Counted from the stretch's first letter, positions 27,035 through 37,118 are shown. The stretch: 64,000 bases of DNA from Paracoccus xiamenensis (GCF_011308835.1 NZ_JAAOHY010000003.1:62001-126000); one strand, 5' to 3'. Notes: generated by a model from the letters alone, not told the origin. Numbers and translations are program-made.

Positions 27035-27835
27035 TCAGTCGCGCTGGCTGCGCTCTGCCCCCATCAGGCGCGGCAGGTTTCCGAACCGGCCGATCAGCCC
27101 GAAGATCAGCGCCGACATCGCCACGAATATGACCGAGACCACCGCCAGAATCGGCGTATAGCCATAGCGCAGCGCGTTGAAGATCTTGACCGGCAAGGTC
27201 TCGACCGTGAAACCCGCAACCATATAGGCGATGATGTATTCGTTCAGGCTCAGCACGAAGGCGAAGGCATAGCCCGAGACGATATAGGGCAGCAGCAGCG
27301 GCAGGATCACGCTGCGAAACACCACCCAGCGGTTCGCCCCCATCACCCGCGCCGATTCGATCAGCGCATGGTCGATCCCGCGCAGCCCCAGCGAGATCGT
27401 CACCAACGGCAGCGTCACCAGAAAGATCCCGTGCGAGATGATGGTGGCCCAGATCTGCCCGTAACCGCCGAAGGTCATCCAGAAGATCATGAACCCAAGT
27501 GCCGAGATCACCGGCGGCAGCGCGAAGGGCGCAAGCCCCATCCCCGTCAGCAGCCGCGCCGCCAATCCCTGCCGCCCCCAGGCATACAGCGCCAGCGGCA
27601 GCGCGATCAGCACCGCCACCGCCGCCGCCAGCAGCGCGATCACCAGCGAATGGCGCAGCGGCACCAGCCACTCGCTTTGCGCGAACAGCTCGGCATACCA
27701 GCGCAGCGACAGGTCGCTGGGCGGAAAGCGCAGCGATTGCGGGCCATTCAGTGACACCGCCGCGACCACCACCAGCGGCGCCAGAAGCAGCGCGAGGATG
27801 GCGAAGATATAGGTGATTTTCAGCGTCTTGCTCAT
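27035..27835 (-). CDS. Polyamine-type ABC permease (PotC-like)
   Basis: A 266-residue membrane protein of the spermidine/putrescine (MOI) permease family from the ATG at 27835. It has about six hydrophobic helices. The cytoplasmic coupling loop lies in ALIESARVMGANRWVVFRSV, the EAA-type motif. It is the last gene of the agmatinase-SBP-ATPase-permease-permease unit and overlaps the preceding stop (TAATG). Confidence 0.88.
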   Translation of the reverse strand: MSKTLKITYIFAILALLLAPLVVVAAVSLNGPQSLRFPPSDLSLRWYAELFAQSEWLVPLRHSLVIALLAAAVAVLIALPLALYAWGRQGLAARLLTGMGLAPFALPPVISALGFMIFWMTFGGYGQIWATIISHGIFLVTLPLVTISLGLRGIDHALIESARVMGANRWVVFRSVILPLLLPYIVSGYAFAFVLSLNEYIIAYMVAGFTVETLPVKIFNALRYGYTPILAVVSVIFVAMSALIFGLIGRFGNLPRLMGAERSQRD

Positions 27836-28689
27836 TACGCGGCCCCCTTGTCGCGCCCGGCAAGCGAGGCAAGCCCCACCAGCGCCAGCGCCACCAGCAT
27901 CAGGAAGACCGACATGGCGGCGGCAAAGGGCAGGTTCGACTGATAGACGGCCTGGTCGGTGATGTGGACCGACAGCGTCCAATGTTCGGACCGGCCCAAA
28001 AGCTGCGGCAGCAGATAGGACCCCAGCGTGAAGACGAAGACCAGAATGAAGGCCCCCATGATCGCCCCCCGCAGGTTCGGCACGATCACCCCGAAAAAGG
28101 CGCTTGGCCCGGATGCACCCATGACGCGGGCGGCCTCGACGATTTCGGGGTCAAGGCGCGAGACCGGCGGGTACAGCACCAGTACCGCGAAGGGAAAACC
28201 GATATAGCACAACCCGGTGATCAGCGCGAAAAGCGACGGGGTATAGGCGCGCGGCGCGTCGATCAGGCCCAGCCAGTGGAACAGGTTGCCAATCCCCGCC
28301 GTCTGCGACAGCAACGTCGACAGCGAAAAACCGATGATGACCTCGGACAGGGCCAGCACCGACAGCAGCACGACCAGAACCAGCGTCTGCATCCTATGCC
28401 CCAGCGAGGCGAGGAAGACGGTGAAAGGGAAAGCCAGCGCCACGCAGATCGCCGCCGCCGCCAGCGACACCGACAGTGACACCGCCATCACCTTGGCGAA
28501 GAATGCCGACATGAAGCGCGCATAGCTGCCCGGATCGAAGCCCCATTCGTAAAACCCGCTGGCGTCGCGTTTCGCGACCGAAACCGCCAGCATGATCCCG
28601 AATGGGGCGAGGAAGAACAGCGTCAGCATCACCGCCGGCCACAGGCCCAGCCAGCGCGGCGCGACAGTATGCGAGGGCGCGCCGCTCAT
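27835..28689 (-). CDS. Polyamine-type ABC permease (PotB-like)
   Basis: A 284-residue membrane protein with about six helices and the coupling-loop motif EIVEAARVMGASGPSAFFGV. It pairs with the following permease to form the membrane channel of the importer. It overlaps the ATPase stop by ATGA. Confidence 0.88.
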   Translation of the reverse strand: MSGAPSHTVAPRWLGLWPAVMLTLFFLAPFGIMLAVSVAKRDASGFYEWGFDPGSYARFMSAFFAKVMAVSLSVSLAAAAICVALAFPFTVFLASLGHRMQTLVLVVLLSVLALSEVIIGFSLSTLLSQTAGIGNLFHWLGLIDAPRAYTPSLFALITGLCYIGFPFAVLVLYPPVSRLDPEIVEAARVMGASGPSAFFGVIVPNLRGAIMGAFILVFVFTLGSYLLPQLLGRSEHWTLSVHITDQAVYQSNLPFAAAMSVFLMLVALALVGLASLAGRDKGAA

Positions 28690-29726
28690 GCCACCACCAC
28701 GCGTTGGCCGGGGCGGAAGGACAGCCCGACGCGGTCGCCGGGACGCAGCGCCGCCGCGCCCGTGCCGGGCGGCATCTGCGCGGTGATTTCGTGGCCGTCC
28801 ACCAGCATCAGCACGTGGCGGCTTTCGCCCAGATCGCGGACAAAATTGACTTCGGCGGGGATGCCCTCTGCCTCTGAAGTCAGGATGACATGTTCGGGGC
28901 GGACCGACAGGTGGGCCGGGCCGGATGCCACACCGATCCGGTCGCCCTCGGTCACCGGGATCCGCTGGCCCAGCACCTGAATCGCGCCATCTGCGACGGT
29001 GCAGGGCATCAGGTTGGTGGTGCCGATGAAACCGGCGACGAAGGCGTTGGCGGGGTTGTGATAAACCTCCATCGGGGCGCCGGCCTGCTGGATCACGCCG
29101 TCCTTCATCACGATGACCAGATCGGCCATGGTCAGCGCCTCTTGCTGGTCATGGGTCACGACGATGGTGGTGACGCCCAGGCTTTGCTGGATCTGGCGCA
29201 GCTCGATCTGCATATGTTCGCGCAGGCTGGCATCCAGTGCTGACAGCGGTTCGTCCAGTAGGAAGACCTTGGGGTTGATCGACAGGCCGCGCGCGATTGC
29301 AACGCGCTGGCGCTGACCGCCCGAAAGCTGATGGATGCGGCGCGCGCCCATGCCGGGCAGGCGCACCAGATCCAGCAATTCCGCCGCGCGGGCGGCACGG
29401 GTCGCCTTGTCACCGCCGCGAATGGCCAGCGGATAGGCGATGTTTTCGGCCACATCCAAATGCGGGAACAGCGCCAGCGACTGAAAGACCATGCCCATTC
29501 CGCGCTTGTGGGTGGGCACGCGGGTCTGATCCTGACCGCCGACCAGCACGCGGCCGGCGCTGGGTTCCTCCAACCCCGCGATCAGCCGCAAGAGCGTGGT
29601 CTTGCCGCAGCCCGAAGGGCCCAGCAGGCAGACGAACTTGCCGCTGGGAATGTCCAGCGACACGTTGTCGAGCGCCTTGAAGCTGCCGAAATTCTTGGTC
29701 AGGCCGTCGATGCGCAGTTCGGTCAT
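28686..29726 (-). CDS. Polyamine-type ABC ATPase (PotA-like)
   Basis: A 346-residue ABC ATPase with a C-terminal TOBE regulatory domain. Walker A is GPSGCGKTT, the signature is LSGGQRQRVAIARGL and Walker B is VFLLDEPLSALDA. It drives uptake of a polyamine-like or related cationic compound. It follows the binding-protein gene by 66 bases. Confidence 0.92.
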   Translation of the reverse strand: MTELRIDGLTKNFGSFKALDNVSLDIPSGKFVCLLGPSGCGKTTLLRLIAGLEEPSAGRVLVGGQDQTRVPTHKRGMGMVFQSLALFPHLDVAENIAYPLAIRGGDKATRAARAAELLDLVRLPGMGARRIHQLSGGQRQRVAIARGLSINPKVFLLDEPLSALDASLREHMQIELRQIQQSLGVTTIVVTHDQQEALTMADLVIVMKDGVIQQAGAPMEVYHNPANAFVAGFIGTTNLMPCTVADGAIQVLGQRIPVTEGDRIGVASGPAHLSVRPEHVILTSEAEGIPAEVNFVRDLGESRHVLMLVDGHEITAQMPPGTGAAALRPGDRVGLSFRPGQRVVVA

Positions 29727-29792
29727 CCGGGCAATTCTCCGAAATAAGAAGCGCGCGCCGCAGCGACCGGGCCGCGGCGCGCTGAAATGGGC

Positions 29793-30857
29793 TTAGCCGG
29801 TGATCTTTTCCGACCACATCTGGCTGACCCAGTCGCTGCGATCGACATAGTTTTCATACAGCGGCAGGATCGGTGCCTTGTCCGAAGACACCGCCATGAA
29901 TTCCTCATCCGTCAGGTCGGTCAGCTCACGCGGGACTGTTGGCGCGGTGCCGACCATGCGCGACAGCTTGGCCTGAATGGCCGGCTGAGCCATGTAGTCG
30001 ATGAAGATCTGCGACTGTTCGACCGCCTGCGAGGCCTTCGACACCACCCAGGACCCACTGTCCAGAACCGCGCCTTCCTCGGGGAAGGTCGAACGCACAG
30101 GCTTGCCCTGCCCGGCCGCCAGCCCGGTTACGTCGTGGTAATACTGGCCCATCGGGATCTCGCCGGTTTCCAGTGACTGCTGGAACTGGCCCTCGTCGCG
30201 ATACCACAGGCGGACATTCGGCTTCACTTCGGCCAGTTTGTCCATGACCTGCAGGATGCCTTCCTCGGTCTTCAGGATATCGGTGCCGTCGAAGAAGGTG
30301 GTGGCGGTGATTTCCAGCAGGAAGGAGTTCGTCGCCAGCGACATCAGCCCCAGCTTGTCAGCGTTGGCCGGATCCCACAGGGCCTGCCACGAGGCCGGTG
30401 CCTCGGGATAGGTTTCGGTATTGGTTACGAGCGTGATGTACCAGCTCACCGCGCCGGTGCCATACAGCGCCCCATCGGGATAGCGGTGCAGGAAATGGTC
30501 GGGCAGGTTCTCGACGTTGGGCATCGCGGCCTCGTCCAGCTTGGCCCACAACTCGGCGCGTTCGCCCTTGATCCGGGTCAGCTGCGCCATCATCGACACA
30601 TCGGCCGGGGCCTGACGGGCACGCGCGGCCTGTTGCAGCTGAACCAGCCACGCCTCGCCCGTGGGTTCGGCGATGCTTTCGACGGCGATCCCGGTCGCGG
30701 CTGTGAAATCGGGATAGATATGCTTGTCGAAGCTTTCCTGGAAATAGCCGCCATAGGTGCCGACCTTCAGCGCCGTGCCCTGCGCGCGCAGGATAGAGGG
30801 AGCAGACAGCACCGCGAAACCGGCGGCAGAGGCTTTCAGAAGCTGACGTCTTTGCAT
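29793..30857 (-). CDS. Extracellular solute-binding protein, polyamine/family 1 type
   Basis: A 354-residue periplasmic protein. The N-terminus QRRQLLKASAAGFAVLSAPS has a twin-arginine pattern and cleavage near LRA-QG. The mature start LKVGTYGGYFQESFDKHIYP is typical of PotD/AfuA-like binding proteins. Its place directly after the agmatinase-family gene suggests a guanidino compound, agmatine or a polyamine as ligand. Confidence 0.85.
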   Translation of the reverse strand: MQRRQLLKASAAGFAVLSAPSILRAQGTALKVGTYGGYFQESFDKHIYPDFTAATGIAVESIAEPTGEAWLVQLQQAARARQAPADVSMMAQLTRIKGERAELWAKLDEAAMPNVENLPDHFLHRYPDGALYGTGAVSWYITLVTNTETYPEAPASWQALWDPANADKLGLMSLATNSFLLEITATTFFDGTDILKTEEGILQVMDKLAEVKPNVRLWYRDEGQFQQSLETGEIPMGQYYHDVTGLAAGQGKPVRSTFPEEGAVLDSGSWVVSKASQAVEQSQIFIDYMAQPAIQAKLSRMVGTAPTVPRELTDLTDEEFMAVSSDKAPILPLYENYVDRSDWVSQMWSEKITG

Positions 30858-30884
30858 TTTTTCATCTCTCTGTTGGGGGTCTTG

Positions 30885-31841
30885 TTATCGGCCCTGCGGC
30901 ACGCCCGGAAGCGCGCAGAGCATCTCATACAGGAAATTCGCGGCAATCACAGCGGTGTTGCCGGCCGGATCGTATGGGGGCGAGACCTCGACCAGATCGC
31001 AGCCGACCAGCTTCAGCCCGGCAGTACCGCGGATGATTTCCAGCCCCTGCATGGTGGTCAGGCCACCGACTTCGACCGTCCCGGTGCCCGGCGCGAAGGC
31101 CGGATCGAGACTGTCGATATCATAGGACAGATAAACCGGCGTGTCCCCGATCTTGCTGCGGATCTGGGTCATCAGGGGCGCCAGAGACTTGTGCCAGCAC
31201 TCCTCGGCCTGAATGCAGGTCCAGCCCTTGTCGCGGCCCCAGTCGAAATCCTCGGCGCTGTAACCAGTGCCGCGCAGACCGATCTGGAAGACCTTGTCAT
31301 TCTGTAACAACCCCTCTTCCCAGGCGCGGCGGAAGGGGCAGCCATGGGCCGCCTTTTCGCCGAACATCTCGTCATTGGTGTCCGAATGGGCATCAACATG
31401 TATCAGCGCGACGGGGCCGTGCTTTTCGGCCATGGCGCGCAGGATCGGCCAGGTCAGCGTGTGATCGCCCCCCAGCGTCAGCGGGATCGCGCCATCGGCC
31501 AGAACGCGGCGATAATGGTCGGCGATGATCTCGACCGATTTCTTCAGATCAAACAGGTTGATCGGCACATCGCCGATATCGGCGACCTGAAGGTGGTCGA
31601 AAGGTGCCGCGCCGGTGGCCATGTTATAGGGCCGGATCATCCGGCTTTCGTCACGGATCTGGCGCGGCCCCAGCCTTGTGCCGGGCCGGTTCGAGGTGCC
31701 GATATCCATCGGGATGCCGATGAAACAGGCGTCTAGCCCCTTGGCCGTTTCAGCGGCAGGCAGGCGCATCATCGTCGCCGGGCCGCCCGTGCGGGGCATG
31801 GTATTGCCGCCGAGGGGCTGGTTGAAACGCGGATTGTTCAT
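30885..31841 (-). CDS. Agmatinase-family ureohydrolase
   Basis: A 318-residue binuclear-manganese hydrolase that removes urea from a guanidino compound. Metal ligands lie in GGDH (124-127), HVDAHSD (148-154) and DIDSLDP (241-247). The N-terminus NTMPRTGGPATMMRLP resembles guanidinobutyrase/guanidinopropionase-type members as well as agmatinases, so the substrate may be agmatine or an omega-guanidino acid. It is the first gene of the polyamine-type ABC operon, implying import and hydrolysis of the same compound. Confidence 0.85.
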   Translation of the reverse strand: MNNPRFNQPLGGNTMPRTGGPATMMRLPAAETAKGLDACFIGIPMDIGTSNRPGTRLGPRQIRDESRMIRPYNMATGAAPFDHLQVADIGDVPINLFDLKKSVEIIADHYRRVLADGAIPLTLGGDHTLTWPILRAMAEKHGPVALIHVDAHSDTNDEMFGEKAAHGCPFRRAWEEGLLQNDKVFQIGLRGTGYSAEDFDWGRDKGWTCIQAEECWHKSLAPLMTQIRSKIGDTPVYLSYDIDSLDPAFAPGTGTVEVGGLTTMQGLEIIRGTAGLKLVGCDLVEVSPPYDPAGNTAVIAANFLYEMLCALPGVPQGR

Positions 31842-31993
31842 GTCTTCTCCTGCTGGCGGCGGCCGGTTACTGCCCTGTTTATCAGACAGTTTTCATCGCC
31901 ATGAAAGACATGATGCAAAAATGGCGACTGTCAGCGGAGGGTTGCCGCAGGAAGCGACCAGCGTGGGCCGCTCTGCCCCGGTTCAGGCGGCTG

Positions 31994-32893
31994 TCAGGCC
32001 AGCCGCGCCGCCTCCAGCACCTGCGCGAGGACCGAGGCCGCCAGCGTGCGCGGATCGCGGACAGAGGGGATCAACCCGAAAGGCGCGGCCAGCCGGACCG
32101 CGGCCTCGGCCGGCACCCCCCGCGCCGCGAGTTCGGCGCAACGGGCGCGATGGGCGCGCAAGCTGCCCTGCGCGCCCACGTAAAGCGCGGGCGATTCCAG
32201 CGCTGCTTGCAGCAACGCCGGCTCCCAATCGTGGTCGTGGAAAAACAACGTCACTGCCGTACGCGCATCCGCCTTCAGCCCGGCCGGCCATTCCTTGCCG
32301 GACAGGATCTGTGCGCCCTCAAGCCCCGCCAGCGTCTCTGCATCGGGCGAGAAGCTTTCGACAGGATAGCCGGCAGCGGCGGCGAGCGCGGAAAACAGGC
32401 GCAATTCGGGGCCTTTGCCAAAGGCCAGAACCCGCAGCTGCGGCTGGATGTCCAGAACCAGCGGCCCCAGTTCCAGCAGCGCCGGGCGTCGCGCCTGAAG
32501 GGCGGCCCGCGCCTCGGCCAGTTTGGCGCGATCAGGCGCGGGCAGGATCGCGATGTCCAGCCCACCGCCACAGGGCAGCACCAGATCACGGAAGGGCGAA
32601 CCCGCACCGTAACGCAGCGTCCGCGCGGCCCCGTCCTGCAAGGCCGCGCGGGCGTGGATCACCACGTCACGTTCGATGCAGCCAGAGGACAGGCTGCCCC
32701 AGTGCTCTCCCTCTGCGCTGATCGCCATCGCGGCACCGACGGGGCGATAGGACGGCCCCTCGACCCCGGTGATCAGCGCTAGCGCGACCCGATCCCCAGC
32801 CAACACAGGCGCCAGCGGCAACTCGGTTTCGCAGATGCTGACCAGGCGGGTGGCGCCGCCGGGCCGGGTCAGGTGAGGGGCCGGTCGGGTCAT
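31994..32893 (-). CDS. XdhC-family maturation factor of a molybdenum hydroxylase
   Basis: A 299-residue protein from the ATG at 32893, with an XdhC/CoxI domain (VEGSPYRPVGAAM-like region, SSGCIERDVVIHA and LPCGGGLDI) and a Rossmann-like C-terminal half. XdhC proteins bind and sulfurate the molybdenum cofactor and insert it into xanthine-dehydrogenase-family enzymes. It is last in the four-gene oxidoreductase unit, four bases after the cytochrome stop. Here VEGPSYRPVG replaces the more usual GSTPR-type segment. Confidence 0.83.
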   Translation of the reverse strand: MTRPAPHLTRPGGATRLVSICETELPLAPVLAGDRVALALITGVEGPSYRPVGAAMAISAEGEHWGSLSSGCIERDVVIHARAALQDGAARTLRYGAGSPFRDLVLPCGGGLDIAILPAPDRAKLAEARAALQARRPALLELGPLVLDIQPQLRVLAFGKGPELRLFSALAAAAGYPVESFSPDAETLAGLEGAQILSGKEWPAGLKADARTAVTLFFHDHDWEPALLQAALESPALYVGAQGSLRAHRARCAELAARGVPAEAAVRLAAPFGLIPSVRDPRTLAASVLAQVLEAARLA

Positions 32894-32897
32894 CGCG

Positions 32898-33494
32898 TCA
32901 GCTCGGGCAGACGGCACCGGTGTCGATCCAGGCGCGGGTCAACTGACCCAGAACGTCCTGCGTACCGGGTGCCGGGGTGCGACCCTCGCCGGGATCCCAG
33001 GCCCAGCCGACCAGACCGTCTGTCGCCATATGTTCGTAAATGGCTTCCAGATCGCGGTCACCATTGCGTGCGGGATCCTTTATCTGGGTGCAGATCTCGT
33101 TCAGCGACTTGCCATTCCACCCCATCGAGACCGGCGCGATCATCCACGGCTCATGCCCAGGGATGCTGCCCTGACCAGAGGTCAGCGCAACGTTCTGCGG
33201 GCCGTGGCAGGTGTTGCAGGTCATGCCGGGCGCGCCGAAATCGGCATCGCCCCGAACCAGAGGCGGCGAATGCGCCTGCATGTCGTCGCCCTGGGTCGGA
33301 GTGTCGCCGACGGGATGGCAGTTCACGCAACGCGGATGCGTCAGCACCTTGCCCATCTCCGTAAACATCGCCGCAGAACGTTCCGCTTCGTCAGAAATGT
33401 CCGCAAAAGCATCAGGCCCGGAAAGGCTGTCCTGCGCAAAGACCGGGGCAGCCGCGATCAGCCCCGTCGCAAGGGCGAGTGTCAGTTTGGTCAT
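32898..33494 (-). CDS. Diheme c-type cytochrome of the molybdenum oxidoreductase
   Basis: A 198-residue periplasmic protein with a signal peptide (cleavage near VFA-QD) and two heme sites, CVNCH and CNTCH. Its start overlaps the stop of the large molybdenum subunit by ATGA. It probably takes electrons from that enzyme in place of a flavin subunit and passes them to the respiratory chain. Confidence 0.85.
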   Translation of the reverse strand: MTKLTLALATGLIAAAPVFAQDSLSGPDAFADISDEAERSAAMFTEMGKVLTHPRCVNCHPVGDTPTQGDDMQAHSPPLVRGDADFGAPGMTCNTCHGPQNVALTSGQGSIPGHEPWMIAPVSMGWNGKSLNEICTQIKDPARNGDRDLEAIYEHMATDGLVGWAWDPGEGRTPAPGTQDVLGQLTRAWIDTGAVCPS

Positions 33495-35635
33495 GCAATC
33501 GCTCCACTGAAGGGCAGTTGATACTGCTTGTTGCCGGTCAGGGCGCGCCAGGCGTTGCCCAAGGCGGGCGCCAGCGGCGGCACGCCCGGCTCTCCCACTC
33601 CACTCGGGTCGGCGCTGCTGGCGATGATGGCGACCTCAACCGCCGGCATCTCACCTATGCGCAGCATCGGGTAGTCGTGGAAGTTCGACTGCTCGACCTC
33701 GCCGCCTGCCCCCAGGGTGATGCGGTCATGCAGCGCGGTTCCCAGCGCATAGCCGATGCCGCCCTCCATCTGCGCGCGGATCACGTTGGGATTGACCGCG
33801 ATGCCGCAATCGACCGCGCACCAGACGCGGCTGACATGGGGCACGCCGCCCCGGTCCTCGACCTCGACCACCTCGGCGACATAGGTGCCGAAGCTTTTGA
33901 CATAGGCCACGCCATAGCCCCTGCCGTCACGCTGCGGACCGGTCCAGCCTGAAATCTCTTTCACCTTTTCCAGTACTCCACGTTCGCGCGTGGCCTCGGG
34001 CGGCAGCAGGTCCAGCCGGCCTTGCAGCGGATCCTTGCCAGCGGCCTGCAGAACCTCATCAAGGAACGTTTCGACCGCATAGGCAGTATGGGTGTGCCCG
34101 ACCGAGCGCCACCACAGCACCGGCACCGGGCTTTCCATCCTTGCCCAGCCAATCCGCTTGGCACCCAGCACGTAAGGCAACCCGCTGGAGCCTTCAAACG
34201 AAGTCGCGTCAGGACCGCCTTGCAGCATCCCCTCCATCGGGGTGCCCATCAGGATGGACTGGTTGACGACGACATTTTCCCACCCGAGGATATTGCCTTC
34301 AGCGTCCAGCCCGGCGCGCAGCCGGTGCAGTGTCATGGGCCGGTAATAGCCGCCCTTCAGATCATCCTCGCGCGTCCAGACCAGCTTGAACGTGCCATCG
34401 CGACCGGCGGCCTTGGCGATTTCGGCGGCCTCGGCGGCAATGTGGGCAGAGCCCTGCGCCCGCCGCCCAAAGGAACCCCCGGCAAGCAGCACATTGATCG
34501 TCAGGTCTTCTTCCGGCACGCCCAGCACTGCCGCGGCCGTGCTGCGGTCAAAGCCCGGGAACTGGCTGCCGAACCACATCTCGGCCTTGCCGTCGGCCAG
34601 TTCGATCACCGCATCCAGCGGCTCCATCGGTGCATGGGCGAGGAAGGGAAAGCGGTATTCGGCCTCCAGCACCTGCGCGGCACCGTCGAACGCAGCCAGA
34701 TCGCCGTCTTCTTCGACTGTCACGCCGCCTTCTTCCGCGGCGGTGACGTATTCGGCGAACAGTTCGTCGCTGCTGCGCCGTTCGGCGGCGCTGTCATCCC
34801 ATTCAACGACAAGTGCGTCCCGCCCCTTCAGCGCCGCATAAGTGTTGCGGGCATAGACCGCCACGCCCGAGGGGATCTGGCGCACCATCTCGACCCCCGG
34901 CACGGCAAGCGCTTCCGCATCGTCAACGCTGGTGACGGTGGCGCCAAAACGCGGGGGATGGGCGACCACCACGGTCAACATGCCGTCGCGGTAAACATCC
35001 ATGGTGAAGATGGCGGTGCCGTTCGATTTGGCCACCGTATCCAGCTTGGGCCGGTCGGTGCCGATCAGAACGAAATCCTTGGCATCCTTGACCGGAGGAT
35101 CCTCGGGCAGGGGCTGGCTTGCCGCAGCTTCGCTGAGCGCGCCGAAACCCGAGGACTTGCCCGATCCGGCATGCGAGATCTGCCCGGCGGAGACCGTGAT
35201 TTCAGCAGCCGGAACGCCCCATTCCTGTGCCGCAGCCGCGACCAGCATGGCCCGCGCCGCGGCGCCGGCTTTGCGCATCTGCATGAAGCTGTTGGCGATC
35301 GCAGTCGAGCCGCCGGTCCCCTGCATGCCAAAGAACAGATTGGCGTACAGCCCGTTATCGGCGGGCGCGCCCTCGGCCCGCATTTGCGCCCAATCGGCGT
35401 CCAGTTCCTCGGCCACCAGTGTGGCGAGGCCGGTATAGGGCCCCTGCCCCATTTCCAGATGCTTGATCATCACCGTTACGGTGTCGTCGGTGCCGATGCG
35501 GATAAAGGCGTTGGGCACAAACGGCCCGGTCGCAGCGGTTTGCGCGCGCGCCCGGCCCAGCGGCAGCGTCAGGCTGAGCATCAGCCCCGCGCCCGCCGCC
35601 AGAAAGCCCCGCCGAGAGGTTTGGAATGCAGTCAT
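33491..35635 (-). CDS. Molybdopterin-binding large subunit, isoquinoline 1-oxidoreductase (IorB) type
   Basis: A 714-residue xanthine-dehydrogenase-family subunit carrying the molybdenum cytosine dinucleotide cofactor. The N-terminus [17 protein letters not shown] is a twin-arginine signal, so the folded enzyme is periplasmic. Conserved stretches include [16 protein letters not shown] and [18 protein letters not shown] near the C-terminus, with the terminal [19 protein letters not shown] holding the catalytic glutamate. It oxidises an aldehyde or N-heterocycle; which one is unknown. It sits between the 2Fe-2S subunit and the cytochrome. Confidence 0.9.
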   Translation of the reverse strand: MTAFQTSRRGFLAAGAGLMLSLTLPLGRARAQTAATGPFVPNAFIRIGTDDTVTVMIKHLEMGQGPYTGLATLVAEELDADWAQMRAEGAPADNGLYANLFFGMQGTGGSTAIANSFMQMRKAGAAARAMLVAAAAQEWGVPAAEITVSAGQISHAGSGKSSGFGALSEAAASQPLPEDPPVKDAKDFVLIGTDRPKLDTVAKSNGTAIFTMDVYRDGMLTVVVAHPPRFGATVTSVDDAEALAVPGVEMVRQIPSGVAVYARNTYAALKGRDALVVEWDDSAAERRSSDELFAEYVTAAEEGGVTVEEDGDLAAFDGAAQVLEAEYRFPFLAHAPMEPLDAVIELADGKAEMWFGSQFPGFDRSTAAAVLGVPEEDLTINVLLAGGSFGRRAQGSAHIAAEAAEIAKAAGRDGTFKLVWTREDDLKGGYYRPMTLHRLRAGLDAEGNILGWENVVVNQSILMGTPMEGMLQGGPDATSFEGSSGLPYVLGAKRIGWARMESPVPVLWWRSVGHTHTAYAVETFLDEVLQAAGKDPLQGRLDLLPPEATRERGVLEKVKEISGWTGPQRDGRGYGVAYVKSFGTYVAEVVEVEDRGGVPHVSRVWCAVDCGIAVNPNVIRAQMEGGIGYALGTALHDRITLGAGGEVEQSNFHDYPMLRIGEMPAVEVAIIASSADPSGVGEPGVPPLAPALGNAWRALTGNKQYQLPFSGAIA

Positions 35636-35638
35636 GGC

Positions 35639-36097
35639 CTAGCCCTCCAGCGTTTTCGCGGCGTCGTGGATGGCCTGCCGGATGCGCACATATGTGGCGC
35701 AACGGCAGACATTCCCGGCCATGGCGTTGTTGATATCCTCGTCCGAGGGGCTGGCGACCTGCTGCAACAGCGCCGTGGCCGACATGATCTGGCCCGACTG
35801 GCACCAGCCGCATTGGGGCACGTCGATCGCCTCCCACGCGGATTGCACGGCGGCGATTTCGGGGCCTTCCATGCCCTCGATGGTGGTGACCTCGCTGCCC
35901 TCGACCATCGAGATCGGGGTGACGCAGGACCGGCGCGGCATCCCGTCCAGCATCACCGTGCAGGCACCGCATTGGGCGATGCCGCAGCCAAACTTAGTGC
36001 CGGTAAGGCGCAATTCGTCGCGCAATGCCCAGAGAAGTGGCGTGTCTGGGTCAATGTCGAGATCGACCTCACGCCCATTAACGATAAATTTTGTCAT
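35639..36097 (-). CDS. 2Fe-2S small subunit of the molybdenum oxidoreductase (IorA/CoxS type)
   Basis: A 152-residue protein with two [2Fe-2S] domains. The plant-ferredoxin-like cluster is in [15 protein letters not shown] with a later C, and the second is in [12 protein letters not shown] plus CRCATY. It has no signal of its own and is probably exported with the Tat-bearing large subunit. It heads the unit, four bases before the large subunit. No FAD subunit gene is present. Confidence 0.92.
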   Translation of the reverse strand: MTKFIVNGREVDLDIDPDTPLLWALRDELRLTGTKFGCGIAQCGACTVMLDGMPRRSCVTPISMVEGSEVTTIEGMEGPEIAAVQSAWEAIDVPQCGWCQSGQIMSATALLQQVASPSDEDINNAMAGNVCRCATYVRIRQAIHDAAKTLEG

Positions 36098-36224
36098 GAC
36101 CTGGCCTCAAAAAGCTGGGTGAGCATCCATGATGGGCCAGTGACAGCCACCGTCAAGGGCAGCCGCGCGCATTTGCCGCATCTGTATTGCGACTTTTGGG
36201 TTGACCGGCCACTCTCAGCGGAAA

Positions 36225-37043
36225 TCAGCCGCCCAGAAAGGCCCGCATCAGCGGGTGGTCGGGGTCCTTCAGCCCGTCCAACACGTCAAAATGGTTTCGC
36301 CCGGCTTCCGCGATCAGCTGGATCTGCTGGCCCTTGCGGCCCCAGGCCTCGGCCAGCAGCGCCGACTGGCGCAGGAACTCCGGCCGCTCGGCAGCGCCGA
36401 CCCATGCGGTGACAGGGACGCCGGGCAGCGGGTCCAGCAGCGCCGGGCTTTCGGCGGCGGCTTCCTCGGCATCCAGCCGCAACCCTTTGTTCATGGAATG
36501 GAATTGCAACGGCCGCAGGTCGTGCAACCCGCTGAGCGTGACCACATGCGCGATCCGGCTGGCGACTTCGCCCGGCAAGGGTGTATCGCCACAGACCAGC
36601 CGCGTCGCCACCTGCCCACCTGCAGAGTGTCCACAAAGCCGGATCGGGCCAGCGACCAGTCCCGCCGCCGCCACGATGGCACGCCCGACCTGCCGCGCGA
36701 TGGCGCCGATCCGCGCTTCTGGTGCAAGGGTATAACCGGGGAATGCCACCGCCCAACCCTGCGCCAGCGCACCGGTCGCCAGATCGGACCAGACCGATTT
36801 GTCGAAGGCCAGCCAGAAACCGCCATGGATGATGACGGCCAGCCCTTTCGGGCGACCTTCGGGCATGAACAGATCGAATCGCTCCCGCTCATGGGGGCCA
36901 TAGGGGATATCCAACTGCGCCTTGGCGTTGGCGCGAAACTCTGCCGCGCGGGCCTGCCAGCGGCCCGGATAGCTGGCGCCATCGGGAATATAGACGGAGT
37001 TCAGGAACGCATCTTCCCAGTCAATTCCCGCCGCGTCTGCCAT
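36225..37043 (-). CDS. kynB: Alpha/beta hydrolase, probable N-formylkynurenine formamidase
   Basis: From the ATG at 37043, preceded by AGGGGGGA, the protein has 272 residues. It is an esterase-type alpha/beta hydrolase with the oxyanion motif HGGFW and nucleophile motif GHSAGG; a late GRNHFDVLDG fits the catalytic histidine. It is divergent from the 2-aminobenzoate ligase and near kynA and kynU, which fits hydrolysis of N-formylkynurenine to kynurenine. This lineage differs from the metal-dependent KynB family of pseudomonads, so the symbol reflects role, not family. Confidence 0.75.
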   Translation of the reverse strand: MADAAGIDWEDAFLNSVYIPDGASYPGRWQARAAEFRANAKAQLDIPYGPHERERFDLFMPEGRPKGLAVIIHGGFWLAFDKSVWSDLATGALAQGWAVAFPGYTLAPEARIGAIARQVGRAIVAAAGLVAGPIRLCGHSAGGQVATRLVCGDTPLPGEVASRIAHVVTLSGLHDLRPLQFHSMNKGLRLDAEEAAAESPALLDPLPGVPVTAWVGAAERPEFLRQSALLAEAWGRKGQQIQLIAEAGRNHFDVLDGLKDPDHPLMRAFLGG

Positions 37044-37098
37044 TTTTCCCCCTGTCACTACCGGCACATCCGGCTGCTGAAAATAAGCTTCAAGTATG

Positions 37099-37118
37099 AA
37101 ATTTCAAAATTGAAATTT
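37099..37118. promoter_or_regulatory. Perfect AT-rich palindrome in the kyn divergent promoter
   Basis: AAATTTCAA-AA-TTGAAATTT has perfect 9-base arms with a 2-base centre, flanked by ATG and TCAT that extend the symmetry. It lies 56 bases upstream of the formamidase start and 113 bases upstream of the ligase start. In a high-GC genome such a site strongly suggests an operator for a regulator of both transcripts. The regulator gene is not in the locus. Confidence 0.6.
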
